NCBI RefSeq assembly: GCF_003589595.1
Contig: NW_020654080.1
Span: 5,678,709 to 5,742,708 of the forward strand
Source: Hyposmocoma kahamanoa
Taxonomy: Eukaryota > Arthropoda > Insecta > Lepidoptera > Cosmopterigidae
Length of the DNA: 64,000 nucleotides
Direction: 5' to 3'
Position numbers and translations under genes: made by a program. The notes under the pieces were generated by a model. That model made no database searches, was not told the origin of the DNA, and saw only the letters and a program-made list of their open reading frames with translations. Below are positions 10,480 through 21,880 of the stretch, piece after piece. The stretch's first letter is position 1. Every line of letters begins with the position of its first letter.

Positions 10480-11900
10480 TGGCAGGGTTACCCATCACCC
10501 AGCACGCCACCACACAATACTGCAGGGCAACCTCAATCACTGCGCCAGGGCACAGGACCTATTGGTTCAGGCCATGGCGGAGTGGGGGGTTGCAGTGGCG
10601 GTTGCGGCGGAGCCATGCGGAAACTGGGCGGGGGTTCGGGAGGAGACGGTGGTCATAGCGGCGTCGACTGCCGGAAACTCCCCGTCTCTAGTGGTAAAGG
10701 AGCGCGGGTCAGGGTTCGTGGCAGCGATTTGGGGAGAAGTCATCCTAATTGGGGGGTACTTCTCTCCAAATCGCTCCCTGGCCCAATTCGAGGCGTTCCT
10801 GGAGACCCCGGAGAGGGCAGTGAGGAGGGCAGCTCCGGCGCCGTTGCTGGTGATGGGGGACCTCAACGCCAAGAGCGCTGCGTGGGGTTCCCTAGTCAGC
10901 AATGCTAGAATTGGGCGGTAGCCTTAGGGCTAGTCATACTCAACCGGGGCTAACACGTGCGTGAGGCGAAATGGGGGGTTAATCGTGGACGTCACGTTAG
11001 TGACCCCCTCACTAGCGGCGCAAGTATTCGATTGACAGGTCCTGGAGGACGAGGAGACCCTCTCCGATCATAAATACATACGGATGAGGGTCTCCCATAC
11101 GCCGACCACGACGTATCGACGACGTGTCGACGTGGAGTAGAGGGCCGTCAAGTTCAGGGAAGACTTGACCGCCGTCTGCGAGAGGGCCATACTCGGGAGG
11201 CCGGGAGCCATGCAGAAGGCTATACGCCGGGGTGACTTGGAGTATGGCCTTATACAGGGCTCCCATTTGGAGTGGGGTCTTATCAGCGACGACGAAATCG
11301 CTGCTGAGGAGGCCTCAGAGGGTGGTCGCCCTGCGAATGTGCAGGGCGTACATGACGGTGGCACAAGGTGGCGAGGGAGGAACCGTCCCCGTCGTGACAT
11401 GAATGCGGCGCTACGGATGACACCGCGCAGCACATCCTAGAGGTGTGCAGCCGGTGGGATAAGCAGCGCCGTACTCTGACGAGGACATTAGGGCAGGACC
11501 TTTCGCTGCCGGGCGTGGTTGCCGCCATTCTCGGTAGCGAGGAGTCCTGGGAGGCGGTGGCCTCCTTTTGCGGAGAGGTTATGTAGCAATAGGAGGCTGC
11601 GGAGCGGGTGCTCGAGGAGCGGCAGACGCGCACCCGCTTCGGCGCAGACGTACGGGGTGAAGGCGAAGGCAGTTTGCTGCTCGCCTGATCCCCTAGTGAC
11701 GCCAGCGGGCACTGGACAGGGACACCGGAGCCTGCATTGCACAGCCTCACTCGTCTGGGGGGCGGGTCGGGGGACAACTGACCTGCCCCTCCGTTGGCGC
11801 AGGAGCCCTGGCGCAAGCTAGGGCGGCAGGGCGGCGTCGTGGTGAATGTGCACCGACCCCACGGCGCTGAGTCAACCGGCGAGAGGTAAACCCGTTCTCG
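10480..11900 (+). pseudogene. R1-clade non-LTR retrotransposon with the RT region deleted
   Basis: A GC-rich island in AT-rich DNA. The endonuclease starts near 10520 (LQGNLNHCARAQDLLVQAMA) and is open from 10562 to 10921: VAVAAEP with the Glu, GGYFSPNRSLAQFEAFL, and LLVMGDLNAKSAAWGS with the Asp/Asn pair. Broken reading continues to SDHKYIR near 11070, the end of the endonuclease. What follows is out of order or deleted. The C-terminal zinc-binding region is readable from about 11420 (DDTAQHILEVCSRWDKQRR), then LGQDLSLPGVVAAILGS and a basic tail (EEAAERV-like). The whole reverse transcriptase, over 1.5 kb in a complete element, is missing. The first-strand name R1 clade follows from LNHCARAQDLL and the order of these blocks; it does not sit in recognisable rDNA. 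Confidence 0.85.
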
Positions 11901-12445
11901 TTACTTTTTTGTTCTCTGATCTTGACGACAGTATTGAGGTAGCGGGGAGCGGGTGTGAGAGAGGATAGTGTTGCCTGAACTTAAAAAAATGCGTATGAGT
12001 TGCGCATTGTGTGCGATTTAAAAAAATGTAACGTATAAATATAGAAGGAACTGAAATGATGCACAATGACGCAGCCAAATGGTTTCTTTAAAATACAGAT
12101 GATGAAAAATCCAGTTACTAATATAATGAATAACTACATCGAAGTTATCGTGTCTCTTCACTTCCTAATTTTCTTTTTATTATAATACTATTACTATTAC
12201 TTTCCTAAGTTCACTGCCTAATTTCCAATGTCTATTATTTAAGTATTCAAGCATATTCTCGTGTAATTATTAAATAATATTTTACAATGCAACACTATAT
12301 ATTTCATTTTCATATATTATATATTTCACGACAAAAAAATCCAATAATTAAATAATAAAAATTACCACGGAAATTAGGTAGTGACCGTCCGAGAATGACC
12401 GATTAATGACAATGTTAATAATTGAAAATTAAACTATTTTTCGCT
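11901..12445. other. AT-rich interval, nothing recognised
   Basis: The base composition drops sharply from the GC-rich LINE to AT-rich DNA. No coding or repeat signal is seen. Confidence 0.5.
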
Positions 12446-12617
12446 ACGCACATGGGACTTGTCGACTGTAAATCCCAAGATGACGGGTACCGTGGCAGTG
12501 CCCCTCAGAATTTTGCGATCTAAACCTCTGAGTGGCTCTGCAACTGTTATGGATAGGCGTGTCTTATCATCACTAGGCGCACGACGTTCGACCCGTCACT
12601 TGATATCATAAAAAAAC
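12446..12617 (+). repeat. Repeat A copy, 3' half
   Basis: It starts at CACATGGGACTTGTCGAC and runs through GGCAGTGCCCCTCAGAAT, CTCTGAGTGGCTCTGCAACT and CCGTCACTTGATATCATAAA into an A-run. Confidence 0.85.
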
Positions 12618-12839
12618 AGTAAACAGTACTTGAATAAAAATTACCAAAAAAATCGGACGTATTCACGCGTGTACGCTTCATAAGTGTCAATTTATTTACC
12701 ATGAAGAGGATACTGAATTTACATAGAAATGAACGTGTATGTGATAACGATGTGAATATTAGAAGAAAAAATAAAATTGTGTCAAAGGTTTGAGTGAAGG
12801 GATATAACTTTTTTTAATAAATAATTTATATCAATATTT

Positions 12840-12890
12840 TTAACCGACTTCAAAAAAGGAGGCGTTCTCAATTTGACTACATTTTTGATG
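12840..12890 (+). repeat. Motif J, terminus of an unidentified dispersed element
   Basis: TAACCGACTTCAAAAAAGGA followed by a T-rich stretch. Two more copies are at 21833-21880 and 24786-24837. I recall this block as very common in lepidopteran DNA but cannot name the element. Confidence 0.55.
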
Positions 12891-14120
12891 TGTTTCGTTC
12901 CCATTTTTTCAAGTTTCACCTATTTCAATAAAACCAAGCCAAATCCAATGAAAATAAAATATTATGATGACCTAGATTTGATCTGATAATGGAAATAGCA
13001 GATAAATGAGAGGTACCTGTACAGGGGCCTACCATAAACTTTCCAAAAACAATCTTATTCCTTATTATCTTGTTATAATATTACTCATATTCGTACCATG
13101 ACGAACCTGTCAACCAAGTAATATACCTATATTTTATTGCTAAAGTGATTAAAAGTTCCCGGATATTGTCTATTCCTTACTAAAAATGCTCAGACAGCAC
13201 TGGTTATATAATTTTTGTTTTAAGATGAAATAAATTTCGATACCGAAGGCATGTGTGTATGTTTAAAAATATTTAATGTTACAAAACAGACTGATGTAAA
13301 TATAAATATTACGTAATAATATTTATTGATCGATTAGAGATATTTCTTTTAAAGGAGTCATCACATGTACAAATATATTATAATTATTTTGTGTTATATG
13401 TGTCTATAAGTGTTGCTATAATTGTTTCTAATTTATTTTGCATGCACATGTCAAATAAAGCCGATTTTATTTTATTTGCATGATTTTATTTTATTTTAAA
13501 AATATTTTTTTTTATTTATAAACATAACAGAATTTACATGGGTATAACAAAATGCCGCCGTTAATTGAAAGGGCGCGTGTGATATTTAAAAAAAATTTGT
13601 TATGTATACTGCCACCGATCCGATGAAGTTACCGCAAAGGAAAAGTATACTTTTTTAAATTTCTTTCTTTAAACATTATTTTCTCGGTTTTAAGTTCTTT
13701 TCACAAGCGACCTTTCAACTAACAACGGCAGTATCACAAAAACCAATTATGATTTTACCGTGCATTGCCACTCGTCATCTAGTACAAGTATACACTACAC
13801 TTGATATTATGTTGTATTTACAACACTGTTCAGTTGCAACGTAGGGTAAGATACAATGATAGCATCCAATTCTACCTGCCCTGATCAATCGACACTCAAG
13901 AGATTACGAAGTGCCTGTATTTGCAAAATTGTGTTGACATACGGGCGGGTATCTTACACTTGATTTACTAGTACATTAAAATATGTTATTACAGCAATAT
14001 GGCCTTGCTGTTAGAGTGGAAAAAGACGTTACACGTATCGCTCCCACAGTCGCGAAACGCGCCTCTTTTTCACTTTTGTTTTATTAATTTTTTTATATTT
14101 TTTTATATTTTTTTCATGAT
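12891..14120. other. AT-rich interval, nothing firm
   Basis: A possible LINE-like trailer (AATAAAGCCGATTTTATTTT) lies near 13457. No coding region is visible. The part from 13500 to 14120 is low complexity in places. Confidence 0.4.
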
Positions 14121-14277
14121 AACAAGTGACGGTACGAACAAGTTGTGGGTCTGGTAGTAAATGATACGCCTATCCATAACAGTTTCAATACCACTCAGAG
14201 CTTTAGTTCACAAAGATCTAAGGGGCACTGCCTCTTAAGTTGACAAGTCCCATCATCCCGTGCGCCTATAATTTCAA
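14121..14277 (-). repeat. Repeat A copy, internally shortened
   Basis: Minus orientation, starting AACAAGTGACGGTACGAACA. The TACCACTCAGAGCTTT arm and its partner are kept, and the middle is shortened before AGTTGACAAGTCCC. Confidence 0.8.
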
Positions 14278-14324
14278 CAGCTGTAATTTCACTCTTATTA
14301 TATGGATATAAATTCACTATAAAA

Positions 14325-14366
14325 ATATAATGCACTAAGATTCGAATCATGCTTAGTGCATTATAT
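14325..14366. repeat. Perfect 15-bp inverted repeat (hairpin)
   Basis: ATATAATGCACTAAG and CTTAGTGCATTATAT are exact reverse complements separated by a 12-base loop. Confidence 0.9.
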
Positions 14367-14660
14367 TTGTGCAATATTCGTATTTACGTATATCGCTTGT
14401 ACATCAAGAGATAAAATGATCCCTGTGACATTTCGGAGCGTCATTTATCGGATACGGAAGTGATACGAATCGGATGTAATGCGTAAACGCCTATAATCAA
14501 AATGTAAATATACACAGTCAGAGATATTATATTATGTTTGCAAATTAAGGCTGGTGCTTACACTAAGCAGAAGCTTGTAATATGGGAAACCGGGCCTCAG
14601 ATATGAATTCCTCCTTAAAACATCGGAGAAATTAATGGCCAAAAATAAACCATACAATTA

Positions 14661-14895
14661 GAAGTGCTACTCAGAGATTTAAATCGCAAAGATCCTGAGG
14701 GGGACTGCCACTGCGTCTGTGAGACATACGTTGACTAGTCCCTGTAATTTCACCAATACCCTTCAAAATCGGAACGCAGCAATGCTCACTTTAGTGCTTG
14801 GCGGCAGAAATAGGTAAGGTGGCAGTACTTCCCTGGACGACAAATTACTTAACAATTCGTCTGGACCATGTATGGACAAACTCTTCCACAAACAG
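14661..14895 (-). repeat. Repeat A copy
   Basis: It runs from GTGCTACTCAGAGATTTAAA through GTGCTTGGCGGCAGAAATAG and GGTGGCAGTACTTCCCTGGA to the outer CTCTTCCACAAACAGCTCCA end. An extra stretch interrupts the outer end. Confidence 0.85.
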
Positions 14896-14955
14896 CTCCA
14901 CTGCTATTAAATTTCCTAATAGATATTTGTCTCAATAATTCAAATAATAATATTA

Positions 14956-14956
14956 A

Positions 14957-14987
<31 letters not shown>

Positions 14988-14996
14988 TTATTCAAT
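14956..14996 (+). repeat. (AAT)n microsatellite
   Basis: About a dozen AAT/ATA units. Confidence 0.9.
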
Positions 14997-15188
14997 TTAA
15001 ACATACAGCACTTAAACTAGTTGACTACAATAAGGTACAATTCGATTGTATGGGCAAACAAAAGTTGAACCATCATAACCTATTCTAGGTACAAAACCTG
15101 TGTTAATAGTGTTACGAAAAAAGAGTAATGTCTACGTTTAAACTTTTTATTGCGGTTTCTTCTGATAAATAGCAAAAACACGAGTTTG

Positions 15189-15236
15189 GAATTATAAGTA
15201 TTCTATTTCTGCATTATAATAGAATACTTATAATTC
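15189..15236. repeat. Perfect 18-bp inverted repeat (hairpin)
   Basis: GAATTATAAGTATTCTAT and ATAGAATACTTATAATTC are exact reverse complements around a 12-base loop. Confidence 0.9.
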
Positions 15237-16020
15237 ATATAAAAAACATTGTATGTTCAGAATAAGCGCCAGAAATTCGCTTTCGATAAACTAATTCAGT
15301 AGAACATAAATTCTTTAGTTCCTTATCCTTTTGCCCCAAACTTTAAAAAGGTCTTTCGCAAGTTCGCAAGTGCTTATCCCTGAATACTTAAAGGTACGTG
15401 TACGTTAAATAAAGGTCAATAATCATTTGAATAATAGCTTAAATGTCAATCACTTTCATGTATTGTTAGCCTAAATAATTGCTTTGATTTCTATTAGAAT
15501 ATATAGTCCTCCTTATCAATTTCAATAACAGCGATCCTTTGAGATTAGTTCCTAGCGTGTGTGGTACACGCCAACGTGTGTAATTCGTCATACCGAATTT
15601 TGTCTTAAATACCCGATCACCAACAAAGCAATATTGTTGCCCTGAAGAGTTGAAATTATAGGTACGAGAGGGTTTAGGTCACTCTGTACGTATTTGGCGT
15701 TTTTCTTTTAGTGTTTCGAGCGTCTTTTATTCAAATGTTTTTACATTTTTATAGATAGTAGTTAGATCGTCAAGAAGACCTATGTGAAGCGAGCCTCTCC
15801 TAAACAGATGGTTCAATAGAACCAGCGTGTGGTTGCCTCTTAAGCACATCCTTATAGCGAAGATGTTGACCACCATGCTTCCGTTTGGGGCATATAAAAA
15901 AGTTTATATTCTACCATCACAAACTACAAAATTGTTATTTCCATACATTATCTCATACATTATATCTGTCCGTCAACCATTATTGTTAGTGACGGAGTTT
16001 GAATCAAAACTAGGTTCAAA
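15237..16020. other. Interval before the GT tract, nothing recognised
   Basis: No convincing coding, splice or repeat structure. The long open frame at 15827-16357 is half microsatellite and is not a gene. Confidence 0.5.
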
Positions 16021-16023
16021 AAG

Positions 16024-16345
16024 GTGTGTGTGTGTGTGTGTGTGTGCGTGTGCGTGTGCGTGTGCGTGTGCGTGTGCGTGTGCGTGTGCGTGTGCGTGTG
16101 CGTGTGCGTGTGCGTGTGCGAGTGCGAGTGCTTGTGCGCGTGCACGTGCGCGTGCGCGTGCGCGTGCGAGTGCGAGAGCGCGTGCGCGTGCGTGTGCGCG
16201 TGTGTGTGCGTGTGCGTGTGTGTGTGTGTGTGTGGGTGGGTGTGTGGGTGTGTGTGTGTGGGTGTGTAGGTGGGTGTGTGGGTGTGTGTGTGTGGGTGTG
16301 AGTGTGCGTGCGTGCGTGCTGCTTGCGTGTGCGTGTGTCTGCTTG
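16024..16345 (+). repeat. 320-bp compound GT/GC minisatellite
   Basis: Blocks in order: (GT)n, a (TGTGCG)n hexamer block at about 16042-16120, a mixed GCGAGT/GCGCGT block, then (GT)n broken by GGGTGG units, ending (GTGC)n. Strict purine-pyrimidine alternation over long runs favours Z-DNA. Every long open frame over it is a by-product of the repeat. Confidence 0.95.
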
Positions 16346-16555
16346 CACGGGCGTTAGACAAGTTTAGTTAGTAGAGTATATATAACTATGTTCATATTTC
16401 ATGTAGTCTTTGTGTTTCGTTATAATTCTGTACCGTAAGCCATTTAATAATTTTATTTTTGCGTACTTTTTAATAGAAATTTACTACTTCATTTTTACTC
16501 CTAAACTTTATACGTATATTCTATATTTAAATTATTTTTATCGCTAACTCGTCCC

Positions 16556-16740
16556 AGAGTCATCATCTTCATTCAACTTGTATACGCGCCACTGCTAGGC
16601 CCAGATCTCCTCAATGGAGTGGGTTTAGGCCATAGTCCACCACGCTGAAGCGATATGGGTTGTGGAATCACACTTTTTCCGAGGGTTGGTTATGAACCTT
16701 CCACGACACGCAGGTTTCATCACGATGTTTGCCGTAACAG
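16556..16740 (-). mobile_element. Lepidopteran-type SINE fragment (HaSE-like body)
   Basis: On the minus strand it reads AACCTGCGTGTCGTGGAAGG, then AACCCTCGGAAAAAGTGTG, GTGGACTATGGCCTAAACCC and a trailing GATGATGA. This is the body of a SINE type well known in moths. The SINE at 30066-30362 shares the body and keeps the tRNA head. Confidence 0.65.
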
Positions 16741-16794
16741 TTACCATAGATTACTTAACAGTTGCAACGTAAGAAATACATCACTCTCATTCAA

Positions 16795-17035
16795 AATTGA
16801 AAATACCTACTAAATACTACTATTAGCCTACTAAATCTGACTAATGACACCAGGCGTTCACTACGACGAAAAAGAAACCTAAGCACGCACTCAGAGAGGT
16901 GAAAATTACGTTGCTCGCCGTGTGCAGTCATGCGGAGCCAAATGCTCATAAATGAAAGACTTGTATGAGCGCTTGTGCCGACATCGGTACACTCAGCGGT
17001 AGGCAATTATCGCGTAACCTAGAGCGAGTGATGGA
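16795..17035 (+). repeat. Repeat C copy
   Basis: Block order: TAGCCTACTAAATCTGACTA, ACACCAGGCGTTCACTACGA, CGCACTCAGAGAGGTGAAAA, CCGTGTGCAGTCATGCGGA, TGCTCATAAATGAAAGACTT, CAGCGGTAGGCAATTATCG, CGAGTGATGGAACC. Other copies are at 19715-19893 (+), 25497-25785 (-) and 49640-49850 (-). It has no coding capacity and its class is unknown. Confidence 0.75.
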
Positions 17036-17109
17036 ACCCTCACTCAGGGGTCGCCGTAGGGTCGGTAAACATTCACCACGACAGAGTGATGGAACCCCGC
17101 CGTTAGCGA

Positions 17110-18385
17110 GACCTATTCCTACAAAACATTAACAATGAATGCAAGTCATTTACAGTTATACATAGGTATATGCTGGCACAAGGATTGGAAACATCGACCT
17201 CGGGCCACCATCGTTCTAAAAATTTTGCTGTAAGTAATAAAAATTGTATCAGTCTTATAAAACATTGCACAACGATACCTTAAGTACAGATATAAAATTT
17301 TACGACTGTTTAGATGGTATTAGTATGTAGGTACTTGTACATACCAGTGGCGAGGCGTCCATATAACTCGATTCCCACCGGCTTGCCTAAAATTTTCCAC
17401 GTATTATCAAAACACTGTACGAGACAGCACGCAAACCCCACTACTTGCAAATTTTACTCAAAATATTCATTAATAAACGTGTAGTAAGTGATCTGTCCCT
17501 GATAATACGGAGCTTCCCGCTGGATCTTGTTAACCAATCACAGCTTAATTAAGTCGCTAATTTTCGGCTATCATTTCATTCATAAAACCTACGCGCACCA
17601 TCAAAATTCACGCGCACGTTCGGAAATGTCCGCTATTATACAAGGGTAGAAATGGCTCGCCGGTAACCCGTACAAAACTTCCGTCAATATGTTTCTTAGG
17701 AAAGATTGTTGCCAAGTTAAAACATTTTTTACTATTGTACTACAAATATTATAATAACATATTAATTAAAAAAGGTCTATTAGCGTTTTGCAAATGTTGA
17801 ACGATAGCGTTACAAAAATGTTTGTTTAGATGTTTTATGTTACTAGGCCTAGCCTACGTAAAGGAAAGAGAAGCTCGTGTTAATTAGCAGTTTCAATTAA
17901 AAAGTAAAGTGGCAACAATTGCATTCACTTATCGCGAAAGTTTGTTTACAAGTAATTAATTGTTAAAATAATATAATAAAGTAATAAATTTTATATTTAT
18001 CGGTATGGAACCAGTGAAGTTTATTAGAACTTTACTAGTGTCCTGTCTGTTAATGAGTGTTGTTAAGGCGTCTTTAAACAGGTACATTTTTTGTTTCTAC
18101 TAACTATTTATTTGTATATGACCGCTTTAGCCCAATTCGATTGTCGTCTCGTTGATTACTTGCTTAATGAAGCACCATATTTTTCAAAGTTATCCTTTGG
18201 AAAAAAAAACGTTATTAAGCAAGGTCGTGCTGGCCCAGAGATAAAAATTTATTACAAGCAGAAAAACAGTATTTTCAAACACTGTCACTATAAATTTATG
18301 ACAAATATAATTGGCTGACCGGCAGTCGTAAATTAAACAAATTATTTTGTTTTCCGTGTCTCTTATTATTACTTATTATTATTAC
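17110..18385. other. Interval with no recognised feature
   Basis: Mostly unique-looking AT-rich sequence. The open frame at 18091-18318 is not protein-like. Confidence 0.45.
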
Positions 18386-18388
18386 AGA

Positions 18389-18725
18389 TATAAAGATAAT
18401 ATCTCTAACAATGGCATGCTGTTTCATTTGGTGGTGTGGGGAAAAACAGCAAAATATCTAATTACAAAACAAACGAAATCAAATTTCATCGGGAATGTAA
18501 TATTAAATATGTAATTTTGCAACTTTCGTCTATTTTAGCAAAGCTCAAGTTAACTGGTCGATTTGAAGTGAAACAATTGACGATACCCATTGACCACACC
18601 CGTCAATTGTTTCGAATTCGGGTTGGCCAATCGGAGCGCAGTTGTCACAATAATGATATGGTACAATAGTTTTCGAACAAATTAAATGACATTTTTCGTC
18701 TCTATTTCTGGTTAAATACGCGATG
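18389..18725 (+). repeat. THAP-motif repeat, copy 1
   Basis: About 335 bp, aligned end to end with 44634-44965 at high identity. The start codon region is frame-damaged here (MACCFIWWCGEKQ), whereas copy 2 reads as the start of a THAP zinc finger. The right half (CAAAGCTCAAGTTAACTGGT to CTCTATTTCTGG) is shared and includes an inverted CAATTGACG/CGTCAATTG pair (imperfect). Confidence 0.65.
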
Positions 18726-19233
18726 TTCCCGCCCAGGCCCTGCAAAGTAAGCATGAAAATCGAATTTCTGCAGCTTTAAATTTTTAAATCTACCTACTCA
18801 TAATGAATGTAAACAGGCAAAAGAAAAACTCATACAGCCAACTGCCAAGTATTCGTAATTGCGAGAATTTAAAATATTACCTGTACTGTATTAATTGCTT
18901 AAAAAAATGGCTTTAAACCAATGTGCTTTGGTAATTCCTTTCTGTTTCTTCGTCGCGAGAAAGAGTTCTGGTGAGAAGAGCGATTAGGAAAATAGGTACA
19001 GTAATGGATACATATTCAATCACATCTTTAGAAGTTCAGCAAACTACTACTAATGTGCCTGGAAAAACGACTTTTACTACTTTCTTTTAGTAATCGTTTG
19101 TTGTGTTTTCATGGCTGCGGCCTTCTCAACTATAATTGAAATGCAGATGGAAGTCTCGAATTATTTTTATTTACTTATTATTATTCAATTGCAAACTTCA
19201 CAGCTTATTAAATTCAATTCGATTTATAGTATC
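18726..19233. other. Interval with no recognised feature
   Basis: AT-rich. The plus-strand open frame 19111-19302 runs into the shared block of the composite repeat and is not a gene. Confidence 0.45.
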
Positions 19234-19709
19234 GATTTATCGACATTGGCAGTGAAAAGGAGCTTGTTTATTTTTCAAATTAAACATCCATCTAAACTTT
19301 GATTCTAAATTGCAAGGTTACAGCAGTTCATGTCCCAAGAACTAGAATCTAGCGATAATGGATCTGATTTTCGTGGTCATTTTTTTTTTGTATTGATTCG
19401 GACTATTTTTTATGATATAATAAATGATCGGACGACCAAGTCGTGTGCATCGTGGTAAGCAACATGCCTGTCCACAGCAGGTGCAGTGCCACTCAGAGCT
19501 TGAAATCGCAAAGGTCTGGTAAAATTACAGGCATGTTGGACTTGTCAACTTATGACTCAGGGTGACAGATACAGTGGCAGTGCCCCTCAGATCTTTGTAA
19601 TTTAAACTGAGTGGCAGTGTGTTGGACAGTTGCAGTGCCATTCAGCGTGTAGCTTACCATTAGGCGCACGACTTGTTCGTACCGTCACTTGATATTATAA
19701 ATAAAAAGG
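19234..19709 (+). repeat. Composite repeat with fold-back repeat A, copy 2
   Basis: Same order as 5002-5465: the GATTTATCGACATTGGCAG block, a T-run, then repeat A arms head to head, ending CCGTCACTTGATATTATAAA. Small deletions shorten the second arm (near 19590-19640). Confidence 0.75.
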
Positions 19710-19714
19710 CGCTC

Positions 19715-19893
19715 ACTACAAGGAAAAAAGAACCTAATCACGCGCTCAGAGGTAAAAATACCATTGCCCGTCGTTTGCAGTCGTGCGAAACCGAATGCTC
19801 ATAAATGAAAGACTTGCATGGGCGCCTGCACCGACGTCGGTACTCTCCGCGATAGGCACTTATCGCGTAACTTTGAGCGAGTAATGGAACCCT
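19715..19893 (+). repeat. Repeat C copy, truncated
   Basis: It begins in the CACTACAAGG block directly after the composite repeat and runs to CGAGTAATGGAACCCTGC. Confidence 0.75.
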
Positions 19894-20093
19894 GCCGTAA
19901 GTGCGTACAAGAAGAAGAAAATTCTGTGCAAAGAGCGCATAACGCATCGTGCGAGTCATGCATAGACTTAGGCCCATGCGAACCATCATATGAGCCCAAA
20001 CACAAGGTAGCTACTGTACATTGCTCAGGAGTTCCTCTCATCTGTCTGTTGTTCCCATTATCAGATCAGCTCTAGGTCATAACATTTTATTTT

Positions 20094-20165
20094 CTTTGGA
20101 ATTACACCTATTTGCCAAGTTATATTGAACTCGGTTAACAGGAAGTGGGTATAATTCAATAAACC
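20094..20165 (+). repeat. Repeat L fragment
   Basis: GGAATTACACCTATTTGCCA followed by an AAGTT(A/T)TATTGAA block and GGTTAACAGGAAGTG. It matches 52963-53050 (+) and, inverted, 22165-22290. Confidence 0.5.
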
Positions 20166-20199
20166 GGTTGTATCGTCTAATTTGCCACCTTTGCAGTTT

Positions 20200-20920
20200 G
20201 AATGTTTTCTTCAAATCTGAATAGATCCACTACTGAGGCATCCCCTTTTCAAAAAAAGAATAATCGAAATCGATTCACGAATGTCGAAGTAATCGCGTAA
20301 CATATACACGAAAAGAAATACAATCGAAGTGAAAACTTCTCGATTAAAAATGAAACAAACCAATGTCTGGACAAACCAAATGGAGTCTATGATGATAGTC
20401 ATTTTTCCTAACATCATTTAATATATAAGATAAAAGAAATAAAATAAAAAAGTAAGTAGTCGAAGTACTGAACAGACCATAAATTAATTTCTAATATTTC
20501 GATATATCATTATTTTTCTATTACATCGATGTACTAAAACATGTGACACTTTGATGAATGGCTCAGCGATAATCTAGGTATAGCCAGTCAAGCTCACGCT
20601 ATAAGGCAATCATCAATTCAACTTTATCAAAAAGATAACAGAAATATAGCGTTGACACCTTTATTTGACATCATAATGCTTGTTTGTTTTGCAAGCAATA
20701 TCACGACTTTTCCATTAGCTTCACTAATAGTTTTGTCGCATGTTAGGTTATGTGGAGTTCGCAAATGGAATACTTAGCTATATTTATAAATGTTCAGTGA
20801 GAAGCTTCACAAGTCTCTCACAGGTGTCGGTCACGGCGTTGAAAACCGCAAAAAAAACAATGCAAAAGATTTGTAACAAACCCGTAAAGAAATTCAGAAG
20901 TCTGCTGACTCGATTCGCGG
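20200..20920. other. AT-rich interval, nothing recognised
   Basis: No supportable coding or repeat feature. Confidence 0.45.
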
Positions 20921-20921
20921 T

Positions 20922-20982
20922 GGCTCAACTCACACTGGCGCAGACTCGAAGCGTCGTGACGTGTCATGTTTTTCGCCTATAG
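20922..20982 (+). repeat. Half copy of a palindromic MITE
   Basis: GGCTCAACTCACACTGGCGC, then ACTCGAAGCGTCGTGACG and ATGTTTTTCGCCTATAG, matching the left arm of the fold-back at 37588-37711. The right arm is missing. Confidence 0.7.
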
Positions 20983-21740
20983 CATATTCATTTACATTTT
21001 CATCATGTACATAATACTTGTACTAGTGTTTCTTGGAATTCCCTAGACTGATACCAGTTAATTTGTGTAACAGTCTGGCACATGACTAGTTGAACATTCG
21101 GGGATTGAACCGACAAATGGATATAAGCAAATCGATTATTATTATTACGATGGACCAATAGTTTTGAAGAGGTCTTTTAATCGCGATACAAGACAATGTA
21201 GTCGGTTATTTAGTACCTATTGGTACATCAGAGGCCTGAGTGCAAATTTGTAATCATTCAAACCTTATTTAGATCTTAATTATATGTTTATAAGGTTTGT
21301 AACAACCACACTTTAACACGCCATTAGTTCCGTCGCATCACCACTAGATGGCATTAGTTGTACTCTGAAACGCGCTATCGTTTTGTAAACTACAATAGTA
21401 TAAGTCATCTCATATGATTTGAATTGTTAAAGCTTTCTACCGCTACAGCATTTAAACGGCACTGAACGGCACTGAAGTTATTGACACGATTCGATCCTAT
21501 TTCTGCTACTTAAGGTTTGGCACTGAACTGTATGCTTTCACGCTATTGAGACATACTGTTGGGTCCATAACCCTGTAAATTTACCCTTTAGATAATATAC
21601 GCCTTCCTACACGGAAATCTGCGTTTCAATTCGTCATACTACGCAACCCCCTCCGCTAACTACGCCACAGGTTTAAATTAAAATGTTAACGCAAACTCGA
21701 TAGTTAAGTTTACGTATTTGAAAACTTACAATTAAAGCCC

Positions 21741-21827
21741 CAGATGTCGCGACGAGAACCAAATAGCTATTTTTGTAACTAATTTGTTTTACATTGACGA
21801 GCTGCAATTTATCAAAGCTAATCAAGT
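21741..21827 (+). repeat. Direct duplicate block, unit 1
   Basis: CAGATGTCGCGACGAGAACC, CAAATAGCTATTTTTGTAA and GCAATTTATCAAAG recur at 22337-22418, about 600 bp away, with few changes. Confidence 0.7.
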
Positions 21828-21832
21828 TTTTA

Positions 21833-21880
21833 AAACCGATTTAAAAAAGGAGGAGGTTCTCAATTACACTGCTTTTTTAT
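21833..21880 (+). repeat. Motif J copy
   Basis: AAAACCGATTTAAAAAAGGA, GGAGGTTCTCAATTACACTG. See 12840. Confidence 0.5.

Noticed and set aside
15827..16361. Open frames of 80-176 codons in five overlapping registers over the GT tract
   Set aside because: All are translations of a simple repeat (Cys-Val, Arg-Val, His-Thr runs) and no frame has a non-repeat protein part.
19111..19302. 63-codon open frame ending in SLFIFQIKHPSKL
   Set aside because: It runs into the shared left block of the composite repeat (also at 5002) and has no protein family features.
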